The notes: generated by a model from the sequence alone, not told the origin. 64,000 nt of DNA from Spirometra erinaceieuropaei (GCA_902702965.1 CACRXP010000307.1:548604-612603); one strand, 5' to 3'; positions 21,643 to 34,037 are shown, counted from the first letter of the stretch. Translations and numbers: made by a program.

Positions 21643-21661
21643 CTGATACTGATACTGATAC
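21643..21661 (+). repeat. (TGATAC)n 3' tail of the LINE
   Basis: Three tandem hexamers follow 'ttaataaac'. The reverse complement occurs at the 3' end of copy 2 (59968-59985). A hexamer tail rather than poly(A) is usual for CR1/RTE-like elements. Confidence 0.85.
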
Positions 21662-21969
21662 CTGCCAAAGACAAATAAGCCAAGATGACCAAATCAAGCC
21701 TACGACAGCGATTAATGTTGGAAATTGGCCAAATATAGGTTTACGTAGATTTCTGACGAGATTTGTGGACATTTTGACTTATAGAAATCTTTTGAAGTAT
21801 ATTCCGCATAAAAACGTCATTTCTCGGAACGCATTAGGCGAATAAATAAAAGGTGCACATTTCTGGCTATTTAAGATACATACCTTAAATTTTCGTTATC
21901 ACTATTTTGTGAGTTAAGGTAAAAATTGCACTTCCAAAGAATGAACCCAACTACTAGGGAAATGCAAGG

Positions 21970-23270
21970 AAATGTGGTCAGGCCGCTAGAAAACGCTCAG
22001 AGGCCTGTCTAAGGTCTGCGATGCTCATGAATTACTATGGCATTTTGAGGATGACGCTGAAATTACAATATCCGGGACGATTCACAAACCTGATAAACCG
22101 ATTTCACAAAATATTGACGGCATATGTCACGACCAATGTGCTAGTACTCACAGCATTGCATATAAGCACTAACATGAAGCGGGGTTGTGTATATTCAGCA
22201 TCTATTGCTCCATGTTCATAGACGACTGTCATCGGAAGCCACCAAAAGCCAACATCGTCTACCAGCTACATTTACAACTGCGCAACACACGGCGTATCCA
22301 CGCCTGTTGAGGAGTGTTGTAGACAAGTATTTACGTCCGGGGATGAATGCGCATTCAAAACAACGTCGGAAACGGTCATTCAATGGAGCTTCAAACATCT
22401 CTGACAGCACCATCTATACATTGACCATCAATACCGAAAGTACGGCGGACATGAGTGACCACACCCCACAGCACTGTCAGTCGAACACAAGCCACAGCTT
22501 TCAACAATATTGCATACCTAGGAAACACAGTGTCATTAAACTGTGGGAACGACGAAGACGTTGCCCATCAGATCTAAAAGAATCAATTATGTATTCCCTA
22601 GGCTACACACTTAGGTCTACAATGGACCAAGAACTTCGCCTGAACATCAAACTCAAAAGGTACAGGGGGTAGTCTTGACGGTATTACTCTGCAGGGCGGA
22701 GATATGGACCGTCTGCATCAAACAGGCCAGGAAGCTGAACTATTTCTACTTGTCTTCACGGAACAGTAAAGCAGAGATGGTAGGACAGGATTGGAATGGG
22801 CAGAAATCCTCAAAAGCCACACCGCGTTGTGGAAGGTTCATTTGTGATAGGGCGGGGATCACGCAAGGTATAATGGTGGGTGCCTACCCAAGATACTGCC
22901 CTGCGATTACGGCGCTGTATGTGCTGGCTGACGAGGAGTACACACGCGACGCTACAGACCATTCTACGTACCCCCTCGAGGATTAACAAATCATAACGTG
23001 CGCCTGAAATGGTCATGTCCAGGACGGATTAACATGAAGACGAGCAGAGCAGACTGGGTAAGTAATTTTCGGAAGCCAACCACACTGCTGATGCTCCTCT
23101 GTAATAGCCCATGACCCTTAGTCCGAACAATCACCATATTCAACGTGTTCACACTGACAACGAGCATTTTTTGCGCGGATCGATCTCGTTGGACTGCTTC
23201 GTACATAATGTAAGTAAAAGCAGGATAATTCCAACTTCTGCGTCAGAAAACACCTCCATCCTCAATCCTG
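21970..23270 (+). pseudogene. Decayed RTE-type RT, C-terminal half
   Basis: Reading across frames gives MKRGCVYSASIAPCS (the VKQGCxLxPxLF box of RTE-class RT), a DECAFKTTSE region where the FADD block should be (catalytic ADD lost), NIAYLGNT (the YLGS block), DEDVAHQI, LRLNIKLKRY and AEIWTV (usually GAETWT). These motifs appear in the correct order for an RTE/BovB-like ORF2. Many stops and frame changes show age. Confidence 0.65.
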
Positions 23271-23930
23271 CTGCAATCACCATGACGAATTCCTTAGCGA
23301 TTACAACTACCTGTGAGCGAATTCTCGGCGATCAACCACCGCCGCTGTAGCCGCCGACGCTCCCGCTTCAGTCACAGACGCATACCATCAGCTTCACCGC
23401 GATGTCTGAGACGAAGACTACTACCCCTCTTACCCCCTCATCGCACACACGCCCGGGCAACCGCTTTCAGACCCATCGCATCGTGGTCGGCGAAGAAGTG
23501 CTTGGAGTACCGGCATACACTCGCCGCATCTTCTCCAACTGCCCGCACTGCGAACGCGCATTATCTCGTCGCATGGGCACCCACTTCACCGCAATGTTCA
23601 CGTCTGGACCACACATAACACACGCGACAACTCGCATATCTCCACAATTTCCAACAGGTCCTTTTATATCTTCGACACCGACGCAGCATTACCACTGTCA
23701 CCAACACAAGATCTATAGCCTGTCCTACCCATATTGTCAAGGCGCATGAACGTCGCGCATAGGCCTGGTAGGTTAATTGCAAATTAATCGCACGGAGGCG
23801 GACCAGCGATTACCTGGTACATCAACATCCCCCCGTTGCATCTGTTTGACCTTCTCACATTGCCCACGAACAGTTAGTTACTGCATGGGCTTCTTCAGTC
23901 ACAGGCGACTGCATGCAGAACTGAGGTGAG
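23271..23930 (+). pseudogene. C-terminal tandem zinc-finger tail of the RTE element
   Basis: The frame 23402-23749 contains VVGEEVLGVPAYTRR then NCPHCERALSRRMGTH, a degraded C2H2 finger. A further repeat (SYPYCQGA, TSRIGLVG, then TEADQRLPGTST) and a third (CPRTVSYCMGFFSHRRLH) follow to about 23925. Tandem fingers separated by a GEPVPGAPTYS-like linker are, from memory, a feature of RTE elements in tapeworms; they may bind nucleic acid. Histidines are partly lost. Confidence 0.55.
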
Positions 23931-24369
23931 TCACGGCAAACCAAACCACACCGGCACGTACACCACTCAGAAACCCTTACTCATTAGATAGACGGCATAT
24001 GCAACTATCATGTAAGTGGGAAACACGTTCTTGGACACCTTTCATTTTATTTGAGGAAAATTTAAGTGTTACACCATTGAAGTTTCATTGGTTGCAAGAA
24101 GCTTATGTTTATCAGAGAGCTGTAAACTGGAACATCCAACGAAAGTGTCCGAAAGTGTGCAGGCAAACGATTTATTCCAGGTGTTGTAAACGCCGAGACT
24201 ACTAGTTACGTCGCACAGTAATCAATCGTGTGATAACTCTGCTACAGAGCAAGTGGCAGGACTTTAATTAATCGCAGGCATCACGCTGAATGTCAGTAAG
24301 TGATAACTTGCGGGTAAATGTCATTCAAAATACAAAAATTACTGAACTATAGACAGTAGCATTACAACG

Positions 24370-24965
24370 GCGACGAACTAAGCATGAAGAAAGTATCGGT
24401 CGGGCGGCATCATGGTGTGTAATGGCATACCGGTCCATTTCCTCTTAAAAGGCTAGGCGGATATGAACATAAAGATATCAGCAGGCAGAACATTCCAAGA
24501 TTCAATCACTCTGCCGAAGAAGAAAAACTAGGTGACATTCACGTGCAGTTTGACCGAATGACCTCGCAGGGTAATTGTGGCTGCCAAGCCAAAGCGGTCT
24601 TCAGGTAACAGACATCACTCCTGAACGCACATGACGCGGAATACTTGCATCAGGTCGCCTTATAATGGTCCCAACTAACAACAAATTAATCGAGATTAAA
24701 TAGCCGTTATTCGTAGGGCAGCTCAATGATGTGGCCCATAACATATATAATGAACAGAGTAAGACGAAGAAGGGACACTTGAGGAACGCCGCTTTCCATC
24801 GCTACCTTCGACGAGTGTCAGGCACCGAAATGGATAACTTGCGATCGGCCAATTAGGAAGTGTTGAAGCCACCTCAGGCAATTAACCCTAATGTCTACTC
24901 AGCTGGACATCATGGCCTTAACAGGTTGTTAGACTTGGGTGAAGGACACTTAGACTCGGACCCAG
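24370..24965 (-). pseudogene. Decayed CR1-like RT fragment with internal deletion
   Basis: On the minus strand a SGVPQVSLL block (about 24800, normally SGVPQGSLLGP) is followed by LFIIYV. About 150 bp later comes the C-terminal FFFFGRVIESWNVLPADI with PFKRKW. The ADD box and thumb between them are missing. It does not match any other element in the window closely. Confidence 0.5.
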
Positions 24966-27410
24966 GATTGCGACGGTGTGATGGAGCCTCAGGAAGATGC
25001 TGGTGCCCTCCTATTCTTTGTTGCTGACAGTCGTATCTACAGTAATTGTCATCTCGGTTCGTCTCGTGTTCTCTCTCGCTCAAAGTCAGCACTCGCACGT
25101 CCCTCCCCCGCAGTTACCCCAAGCGCAGCAATCCCCACCGGTGGTATAGCGAACACGACAGAAAACTGCACACTCCAGATTGAAGTATAGCTAATGTAGC
25201 GTTCCTTTGCATACAATATTATATCCTTGTTACACGATTATTACCTTATAATAGTTTTCTAATATATACGATACCACTTCGGATGACCTCAGCATGTGTG
25301 TCTCGGCGTGATGCTTACCAAAACTTTTCAGTATTCTCACGGACCAGGTATCGACAGCGGGTGCTTATTATCCGTGTTGGTGTGTCAACCTCTACGTTGT
25401 CGGTCGCCACATTCCATGAGTTAACAAATCTACTGTATACAATACTGCCTTGTTGCCTCACCGTACGACAGACGGTGGAAAACCGTAACTTAAATTAGAT
25501 GCTAGTGAATGTGCAGTCCGTTGTAGTATGCTGTTTCAAAACGTTTCGTTCAAATGTATCATCAATTGTTGCTCAGGGGGAGAAAGAGTTTGTCCTTATC
25601 CGCAACTTCCATCCCAGTGACATAAGGCAGCGTTGTGATAAAGTCAGTATAAGTTTATTTTTTCCCTCCACCAAAACACAAAATAACCAAAACTTCAGGA
25701 AATTACAAGCCGACTCTCTGCAGCGTATTCTCCATCAGATGCTAGTTTCCCATTCTGAATTAAGAGGGTACAAAAACACATATTTCGTAGGGGGCTCAAG
25801 GGAAAATTGCCAAAATATGATTTAATGTTGCATAAATGTTCATTATTGTGCATTGTTTAAAGAATTTCGGGTTACAAAGAGATATGTTTTAACAATTTGA
25901 TTTTCTTGTTTTCTATAAACGGATAGAATTTTATCTGATCAGTGGATTTTGAAAGGCAGATTTAAAGGAATGACAAGGCAGACGCGTTTTTTGGCCGATG
26001 CCGGATGCATAGATAAATTCCTTGCGTACATTTTAGCCAATATGCCCATTGTCTGTGCTATAACGGATAAGGCAGCGTTTTGAACGTACTTTGAAGCTGC
26101 CGATGCTGAGAGGTTTCGTGGTGCTGGCCTTCACAGAAAAGTAATTCCTCTGCTATAACTAAGTCTTTATATACGGCAGATGGGCTATCTCATTAAATGG
26201 TGACTCAAATTTTGAAAAGTGGTTCTAAATTGAAAACAATTCTTAAGTAGGGTTGTTGTATGAAGTAGCCTGCGGCATAATCAGAAGAGACTTCAGTCTC
26301 GTGATGGTCATGGTTTTATTCGGGATTATTTCCGACCGCCTGCAGTCTATGCTGTAAAGCAATACCACTTAAATAGTATGCTTTTCCCATTAATTTATAA
26401 TTGGAAAAATTAAGCATCTTTTTAGAAATATGCGCAAAAATATAGTTTCTTGCCCTAATTCGACGACAATCTTCGTCTTCTTAAATATGATACTTGGAAA
26501 AAGTGTATCCTCCAGACTTACAATAATTTTAACTATAAATTTAATAAGACTGTGAAATGTCTAATCACTTGACTGATGCTGCTCACAACGTAGACCCCAT
26601 AGTCCACATCCATTACTAAATTATAGTAACTTTATATGATATCTTCTTACAACCTCATAGAAAAGTATGATTTCCTCATATACTAAGTAGGCAGTTTATA
26701 ATTTTAAAAGCAGGTGGATCCAAAATTATTTTGAAATCGAAACCGCTTTCAAAACCCTACTGATACCTTTGCCCAGGGATAATATTTGAAAGGGGACAAT
26801 TTGCTACCAAATCAGCATAAGAAAGAATACCTTTATGCGTTATTGGAACAAAATATATATAAAACTTCATGGGGACCTCGATAATCAATGAGAAATTCCA
26901 TAATAATTATGCAGTTATTTTTTATGAAGTGTCCGGGGACGTGCATTTTTGCCTCTATCAGAAATAGTGCTGTTTATGCAGGCGGCAGCAAAGAAACTCC
27001 TTTAAGAGCCAGCATGATTATAACTATCAGAGCCCTACTTAAGTAAACATTCCGAATTGAAACTACACTCCAGGATTCCAGTCCACATTTCATGATACTA
27101 CACATTTGCTGTACAAACTTTTTCAGATAAATACGACATTTTCTGACATTTTGGAAATCTAACAGCAGTCATTCAAGCCACCTTGTCTCATAACCTGCTT
27201 ACTGTGGGATTGGCTCTTGCTAGGCAAATTTCAAAAAACATTGCATGCAGTTTTCCGGTACCATGAATATATAAACTTCATAAGAAGAATAATTACTTTA
27301 GAATGGCAGTTTTGTCCGAGTTGGGAAAACTGAATTGCGTTTAATGGTTGTAGGATATCCGGTGAATATGTCTCTTTTGATGTCGAAACGTGCATTTACC
27401 GATAACTCAC
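24966..27410. other. No recognisable gene
   Basis: AT-rich downstream flank of the minus-strand gene that ends at 27411. The ORF at 25499-25825 (108 codons) has no known motif. A faint relative of repeat R3 lies at about 26940-27115. Confidence 0.5.
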
Positions 27411-30027
27411 CCTAGTTCCAGATGAATGTAATTGACAAATCGCTCTCCAAACTGTTGCAGAAGACATGCTGTTCTGGAAAATGTTTTTTAGGTTCCGTTT
27501 TGACGATGGGAGTTGTAAAAATGACGATCTCGTCGTTTAGTTGTATTCGTTCTGTAATATATGCATTAGAGCGCTGTTATAAAAATTTTAAACATGCATG
27601 CGATGCACGATTTCGCTGGCGAAATAGCACTTACTGCATGTGCGTACAGCTTTGTTGTATTCGCAGAAGACTCTATTCTGGTCGAATATTACCACCTGAA
27701 AAATGAGACAGGCGTAAGTAGTAGTAATTATTAATTTTAAAATCCATTTAATTATTGTCACATGCTTACATCTTCCTCGCCGTAACACTTCTGCTTCGAT
27801 ATGGCGCACTGAAATTCGGCTTTCGATCCTTCAGTTACATTTCGAATTAGCGGCAGCGAATATTGTGGTTGAATGCAGCCTAAAATGCATGTGAAGTTGC
27901 AAATGTTAGATTCCACTTAATAGAGGCTTAGAGTTTAATTGTCTTCACGTAAAAAACGGTCGTTTACCGATTGTGGTTGCCAACCAGTCTCCATTGGGCA
28001 CAAGGAATTGAGTGATGCGTGCTAGCCTATTCTTCACTTGTATGCCTTCAACCTCCCAAGCGATTCTAAATATTTTGTCGTATCTGCAAAGTTTGGCCTC
28101 CGCCAGATAGTTATTTCCCACTAAAATTTTACAAAAAAACAGGAACATTTATAAAAAGGTTTACATAGCGAAGACTAGTATGACTTACGTGCATTATGCT
28201 GACGCAGACTATCGATTAAGAGAAAAACACTAATTCGTTGCATGTTTGTACAATTCAGAGTTCTGCATATGCATACATAGACAAGGGGAGTGATCCGAAA
28301 TAGCAGATTTATAAGGAGAAGGCAGCTATAATTAGTATGGTGCAGAAGAAAAAATATTTATTCTTGCACTTTCTCGCAGCACATTACGTCTTTAAGTGCT
28401 ATGCTTGATGAAAAGATATAGAGCGCTTCGCAAAATTTTATAGTTGTTAGATTTCAAACGATCCTGGAGTATGTATTCAGAGAACATCCCATCTGCTTGC
28501 CTATTACAGCTGCTTATAGCTCATGTTTATTACAAAATGTTATAAGCCTCAAATAACAATGGATGCGGACCATGTTATTCATTTCATGAGGAGCAGTGGT
28601 AATCGGCCAGGTAGGATGCTATGTGAATTGACATTTCGCGGTCTTAAATAGTCTCATAATTGGAAACTTTTCTAAAACCTAATTATAACTTTTCCTTAAG
28701 TATAAAATATAAAGAAGACGTGATTCTCTATTGATTGCCTAAAAGAAAGCATATTTTTATTTATGGTTTCTATAAAATATATTGGAATTTGCAGGACCAT
28801 TGAAAATCAATGGGAAAAATATATGCTACCTATGTAGTCATTTTTTACCGAGTACGCTTTCTGCAGGAGATTAAAAAGAAGTGCATTTAAAAGCCGACAT
28901 CCTGCCAAGTCCGAATTTTTATAAGAGTATGTCTTAAGATAATCAGTATTACAACCGCGACCAAGTAATCCTTCCCAATCGAAAACGCATTTCAGAATTT
29001 TAGCCAACATTTCATGAGATAGGTCACTCACTGTATATATAAACATATATATCTATTCAATCAGGAATGGGATCACAACAAACCTATTGGCTTTCTGAAG
29101 CAAACGAGCTACGTATGATGGCAAAGCTCCCGAACAGACATCCAACTACCAGACCGAGGATGGCCAAGTCATCATAGCAACGACGCGGTAGGACAGTGAA
29201 TGCAGGAAGATTGATACAGCACCGTTTCGGGTTTACTTTGCCCTCATTCATCCAATCATGACCCTGACCAGCAGCCGGGAGCAGAAACCCAAACATGCGC
29301 ACTCACACACCTGCCGCAGTTTGTCCATCACTGGGGTCTACCTTATGGGTTACATGCACTTCACCGAACCGAAGTCCATTAGGGCCTCACACCTGTCATT
29401 CTCTGTCGCTGCATATATACATATAATACGCAAGCGATAGTGTTGAACAGAATACGTACCTTTTTCCTGTTTGTATTCAAACGAAAGGTAGTCGTCGCCA
29501 TCAGATGTACATCTTTTTCCATCACAGGTCAGGGGCCGCGAGTCCACATTTATCTTCTGGAAGAAGAATATGTTTGGCAGGTAAATAAAATTCAGTTTTT
29601 CTTCTATCGTGCAGCGCCTTTCAGTATATCATAACTAAAGCTTGGTTGATACGTCTTTTATTAAGGTGCAAAATACTTTGTGCTAACAGTAGGTATGCTA
29701 ACTAACTAAACCATACTAGGCAATACTGACATTTATGAACTGATTAATGTGTCTAAATTACAGCGGTTGTTTGGCAGTACAATCACACTGGCTCATGCTA
29801 CGATCAAGTTTCTAGCGCGCACATTAACATGTAAACCGTAGGTCGGCGACAACAATGCTTCAAGCCAACACTATGCATATGAAGCTGCCTTATATGACAG
29901 CTGAGAATGCATATTACCGTCGCTTTTTCCGGTAGTTTCGAAACAATCGACACACACTTGTCCGCGGAGGAGACGATGTTATCCTCACGTCCATTGGACG
30001 ACCAATTTGGTGGCAGAGTTGGTGGCT
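27411..30027 (-). CDS. Spliced gene of unknown function, tandem copy 1 (partial)
   Basis: Six exons on the minus strand, each with AG acceptor and GT donor: A 30027-29918, B 29556-29460, C 28120-27968, D 27879-27770, E 27695-27635, F 27551-27411. Lengths are 110, 97, 153, 110, 61 and 141 nt. Junction phases join one frame of about 220 residues without internal stops. Exon C (CRYDKIFRIAWEVEG, then QFLVPNGDW) is the best conserved against copy 2, about 78 % identical. The protein is rich in isolated cysteines and exon D starts with an Ig-like strand pattern, suggesting an extracellular protein. I do not recognise the family. A TAG (27414-27412) ends the frame in exon F, where copy 2 has ACA. 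The first exon and any signal peptide were not found. Intron B-C contains an R1 repeat. Confidence 0.7.
28829..29030 (+). repeat. Dispersed repeat R3 (intronic)
   Basis: Matches 32030-32170 in the opposite orientation (shared 'cctatctcatga', 'ggattact', 'cggttgtaa') and weaker relatives at about 26940-27115 and 36126-36260 in the same orientation. It is non-coding and its class is unknown. Confidence 0.45.
29056..29424 (+). repeat. Dispersed repeat R1, circularly permuted copy
   Basis: Segment b ('caatcaggaatggg' to 'gtcatcatagca') comes first and segment a ('gacagtgaatgcagg' to 'tgtcgctgca') second. This is the reverse of the order at 58608-58985. It lies in the intron between exons B and C of gene copy 1. 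Confidence 0.7.
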
Positions 30028-30453
30028 CTAAAAATAATGTAAATGAATTTTGTCAACTATAGATTCATGTCCAGTTGCAACAAGTATTATCATCCAGATA
30101 TGATGAATATCCATGAGTACTTTTTATGAGGAACGTAGTTGAGAATGAGAAAATGCAGGAGTCTATAATTTTTTTTCTAGTCCACACTTCTATTTTTCAC
30201 TGTCTGCTTGGTAAAAATGATTTTGTATCTAAACCGGCATATTCATCCCCTTGATATTACTAATTAATCGGAGCGAAACCGAGGTTAGCTACTAGTTAAT
30301 CGTCAATAGGCATAGGCGTCTCTAAAATATTTGGGCGCCTATTGCGTTACATAACCGATACTCCATATGCATGTATGTGTACATATAAAAATGTGCAATT
30401 TTCTTCTTAAACACGCACAACAAATTTCAATCCCGCTGACGTAAGCGCAAATG

Positions 30454-33400
30454 TTAAAATTTAGAGGAAAACAGTTCATGCGTGCCATACAGACTATATC
30501 TACAAAAGCTGCAACACATGCACGCGTACGCCTTATCCACTACTGTCTCCCACCACGGATAGTCAGAAATACCACACGAATAAAACCCTCCTTCATCGTC
30601 CGCATCTAACAGTGCATTACTATTGCATGACAACATGTTTCAGAGTGCACAAATGCAGTTGAATTTCATGAGTCTGGATTGATTCTAGAGGATACAGTTA
30701 TTCAATGTAAATTTGCTTCATTCTGGAGTAAGCTCAGTTCAATCGACAACCCACCTGTGTTCCAAACAAGTTTCACTGACACGTCGCTTCCTCTACTGTT
30801 GCAGAACACATAATGATCCGGAAAGTATTTGCTTGAGTAGACCCTGGAAATTGTCGCCGTAAAAACTATTGTGTCGGCATCAACCTGTCGTCTTTCTGGA
30901 AGATGAGTACAGGACCTGTTACCTTACTTGTAAAACTTACAAAAAGGATAACATGCAATAATTGTGATTTAAGTGCAAGTCAACGTCTGTGAGTCGTTTC
31001 TTACCACATGTACGCACAGCTCTGTTGTATTCACAGAAGACTGTATCCTGGTCGAATATTACCACCTGTAAAGGAAAAAGGAACAGACATGATATTTAGA
31101 AGATACAAGTCGTAGACTTCAATCGGTTATTGTTACACACGTACATCTTCCTGGTAGTAACAGTTCCTTTTCGATATGGCGCACTGAACTTGAGTGGTGG
31201 ATCCTGCGTTGACATTTCGTATTAATGGCATCGAGTATTGGGGCTGGATACAACCTGAAAGACGGGGCATATGAGTGCCAGGCAATTGCTTTCTCAATGC
31301 TCTTCAAATTGCTAAACGGGGTTGCTTACCGATTCTACTTGCCGACCAGTCTCCATTGGGCACAAGGAATTGTGTAAAACGCGTGAGCCTGTTCCCCACT
31401 TGAAAGCCCTCCACCTCCCAGGCAATTCTAAAGATCTTGTCATATCTGCAGATTTTGGCCTCTGCCTGGTAGTATTTTCCAACTGAAATTTTACAGCATT
31501 GAGTTGCTTATAAAAAGCTTACATTCGACAGAACGTTGGGAACTGGAAATAGTGGCATTGTTCACTGAAAAGGACTGCAACAAATCCTTAGTGATTTGAA
31601 GGCGGAAATAGGACAAATGTGCGAAAATGAGATCTTTTGACAACATACATGACTGCACAGATGTGGATGTTCATTCTTATGCATGCGACAAGCCGCCGTT
31701 CTAAAAGTACTACTAAAATCACTTAAGTAGCGCTTGTGTTGTGCATATGATGGAATCTCTGTCATTGAAATTCATACTACAGCAGTACCCAAATGTTTAT
31801 TGTTTTTTTTCTCAAACTTTCGCTGTTTTCGCAGTAGGAATTAAATCCGTGTTGTCACCCCATTGCGAAAGCAAATGAAACATCAGGAATTCATAAAATA
31901 CCTACATTGCTAAAGCCCATTTGAGGCATGAAATCTACCCTATGTAAACAAACTACTTTAGTATTACAATGTCATTGTGTCCACAATTATACAGAAAAAT
32001 TATGTTCCCGTACATAAAGCGGGTGACCTATCTCATGAGGTGTTAACGAAAAATCTGATATGCTTTTTCGAAAGGATTACTCAAGTGCGGTTGTAACACT
32101 AATTACCCTGCAACACACTCCCAAAACATGGAAGTCTCTCCAGAATTAAACCTTTTGAATGCTCTTCTTTGCAGCTAACTGCAAAACTACACTTTACGAA
32201 AGAGTGAGTATGCGAGCATTAGGATTTTTCCCATTGATGTTTGACACATCTAAAAATTTCACGAGGTAGGTTACTTATGAATGTCCGCAGCTTACGGGTT
32301 AACTTGATCTTCCTCTCTGGACCGAGCTTTAGACTACAGTGGCTCTTTCTAAATGCGGCCTTTATGGTACTCCCATTCAGTTGGTATTCGAATCGCCACC
32401 CCTTTGCCCGTTGTGCGAGATCCTGGTCTTTTGTGAGCGAGGCATGACACATAGCGACACGTCTAGTTCCTGGTTCACACCGCGTCAGCAACATGTGCCC
32501 CGCCTCACCTCCGGTCTTTTTGACTTTGTCATAACATCAACTTCAGGCAAGAGAGCAGGAGAAATTGCAGTAGATGCATTGCAAGTCTACTATCAAACTC
32601 ACCTAGCTTATCCACTAGTAACCACCCCTGAACCCACCCTTCTCTAGAGCGACGCGTGGATGTCGTCGGAATCGACGTTTAAATCTCAAACAGAAAAAGC
32701 GCCATCAATAATCTGCAACCGGTGTCCATACCGTGAGCTTGTTACAACCACTGTCATATGCATTCATACGAGCATTAGCACTGCATTTTCATAGAACACG
32801 CATTACGTTATTGATCCGCATATTCTGATTAACTTGGAGGGATATATTCATTAGGCATTTTCATAGAACGCGCATTACGTTAGTGATCTGCATATTTTGA
32901 TTTACTTGGAGGGAAATATTCTTTAGGACCTTATGGCTGACGGTCAGAAGGCGTGTGATTGGCAGCCGATAATAAGCACCTTCATCAATGATTTGAGATT
33001 TCACGAGAAACGTTACGAGTATTAGATTGGCACAAAATTGTCAGGCTTCGAATGCATAATTCTGCTTAAACGAGTGCAGATTAAGGTATACAAAAATAAA
33101 ACATCCGAAGAAATAAACCTTTCCTGTGTCATGTAATATGACACTCGACTCTTTCTTTTGTGTTAACTAGTGATCTTCTGTGAGGACAACAGATCGTACC
33201 TTTTTCTTGTTTGTATTCAAATTTAAGATAGTCGTCTCCCCGAGCTCTGCAGCGTCCGTCGCCACATGATAGGCTGCGTGAATCCACGCGTATATTCTGA
33301 AAGAGGAATAAATGTTAATCTGGATAACGTGCATCCGCGTATCGCAGGGCATCCGAGTGAAGTACAGTTAAATATTCGTTGTCGCCCTGGTTCTCAAGGA

Positions 33401-33795
33401 ATAAGTAAATTTGTGTTACTAATTAGAATACCAAGTCAGCTGTCAACACAAAGAAAGGCATTATTGCTTTTAAACCCAAGAGATGGTAGACATGTGTCAG
33501 TGGACGCTACGAGACACCCGCCTTATGCATTCTAATTATCAAGGAAAGAATAGCGGTGCAAAGAGCAATAAAGTTTGTTTGCGCACATACATACTTCAAC
33601 ATTAAAAACCAACTAAGAAATAAGTATTCTGATCGGAAGGCCATGTGTAAGGCACGCTTTCAAAGTACCGCAATCTGCATATTACCGTTAGTTTCTCTGG
33701 TAGGCTAGAAACGACCGTGACGCACTTGTCCGTAGAGGTAACAACGTTATCTTCAAGTCCATTGGACGGTCTGTTGCTTGGCCCAGTGGCGGATA
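30454..33795 (-). CDS. Spliced gene of unknown function, tandem copy 2 (partial)
   Basis: Exons on the minus strand: A 33795-33686, B 33296-33200, C 31482-31330, D 31254-31145, E 31065-31005, F 30895-30755, and a probable last exon G 30605-30454 ending at a stop. Exons A-F have exactly the same lengths and phases as copy 1. Exon G starts after a weak AG and adds the motif DDEGGFYSC, which resembles the cysteine-bearing F strand of an immunoglobulin-like domain. Exon D supplies a GSTTQVQC strand that could be its partner. The joined product is about 270 residues without its N-terminus. Probably a secreted or surface protein; family not recognised. Exon G is the least certain exon. Confidence 0.7.
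32030..32170 (-). repeat. Dispersed repeat R3, inverted copy
   Basis: Opposite orientation to 28829-29030. It lies in the intron between exons B and C of gene copy 2, the same intron that holds R3 in copy 1. The two insertions are in opposite orientation, so at least one arrived or inverted after the duplication. Confidence 0.45.
32478..32592 (-). repeat. Dispersed repeat R2, fragment
   Basis: The reverse complement aligns with parts of 36900-37105 and 59085-59310 (shared 'gtagactt', 'gaca.agtcaaaaaga'). Non-coding. Confidence 0.45.
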
Positions 33796-34037
33796 CTAGA
33801 CCGGGACATGGGATAGCAAAAGGTTACTTCTCGCTTTTTTGTAGGAAGAAACATCAATTCGTATTTGTAAATGTCGACTATCTGTGGTTCACCCCTATGA
33901 TGTCGGATCCTATTTCTGTCCACAGAGTTTACAGCCTCTTTACGCGAACACTACTAGAATGCACAGGCCTAGTCTATATATTATCACATATATTATCATT
34001 ATGAGAAGTAACGCATTTTCTATGTACAACTAATTAC

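Larger units (their letters stand above)
17434..21661 (+). mobile_element. Near full-length CR1/Jockey-type LINE, copy 1
   Basis: Order: ORF1, APE endonuclease, RT, 3' UTR, (TGATAC)n tail ending at 21661. About 4.2 kb; the exact 5' end is uncertain. Frameshifts exist in ORF1 and between EN and RT. The 5'-truncated copy 2 at 59968-62110 matches it closely from the start of the RT region to the tail. Confidence 0.85.

Noticed and set aside
22187..22672. 161-codon plus-strand ORF as a novel gene
   Set aside because: The nucleotide sequence follows the motif order of a decayed RTE RT in neighbouring frames; the ORF is accidental.
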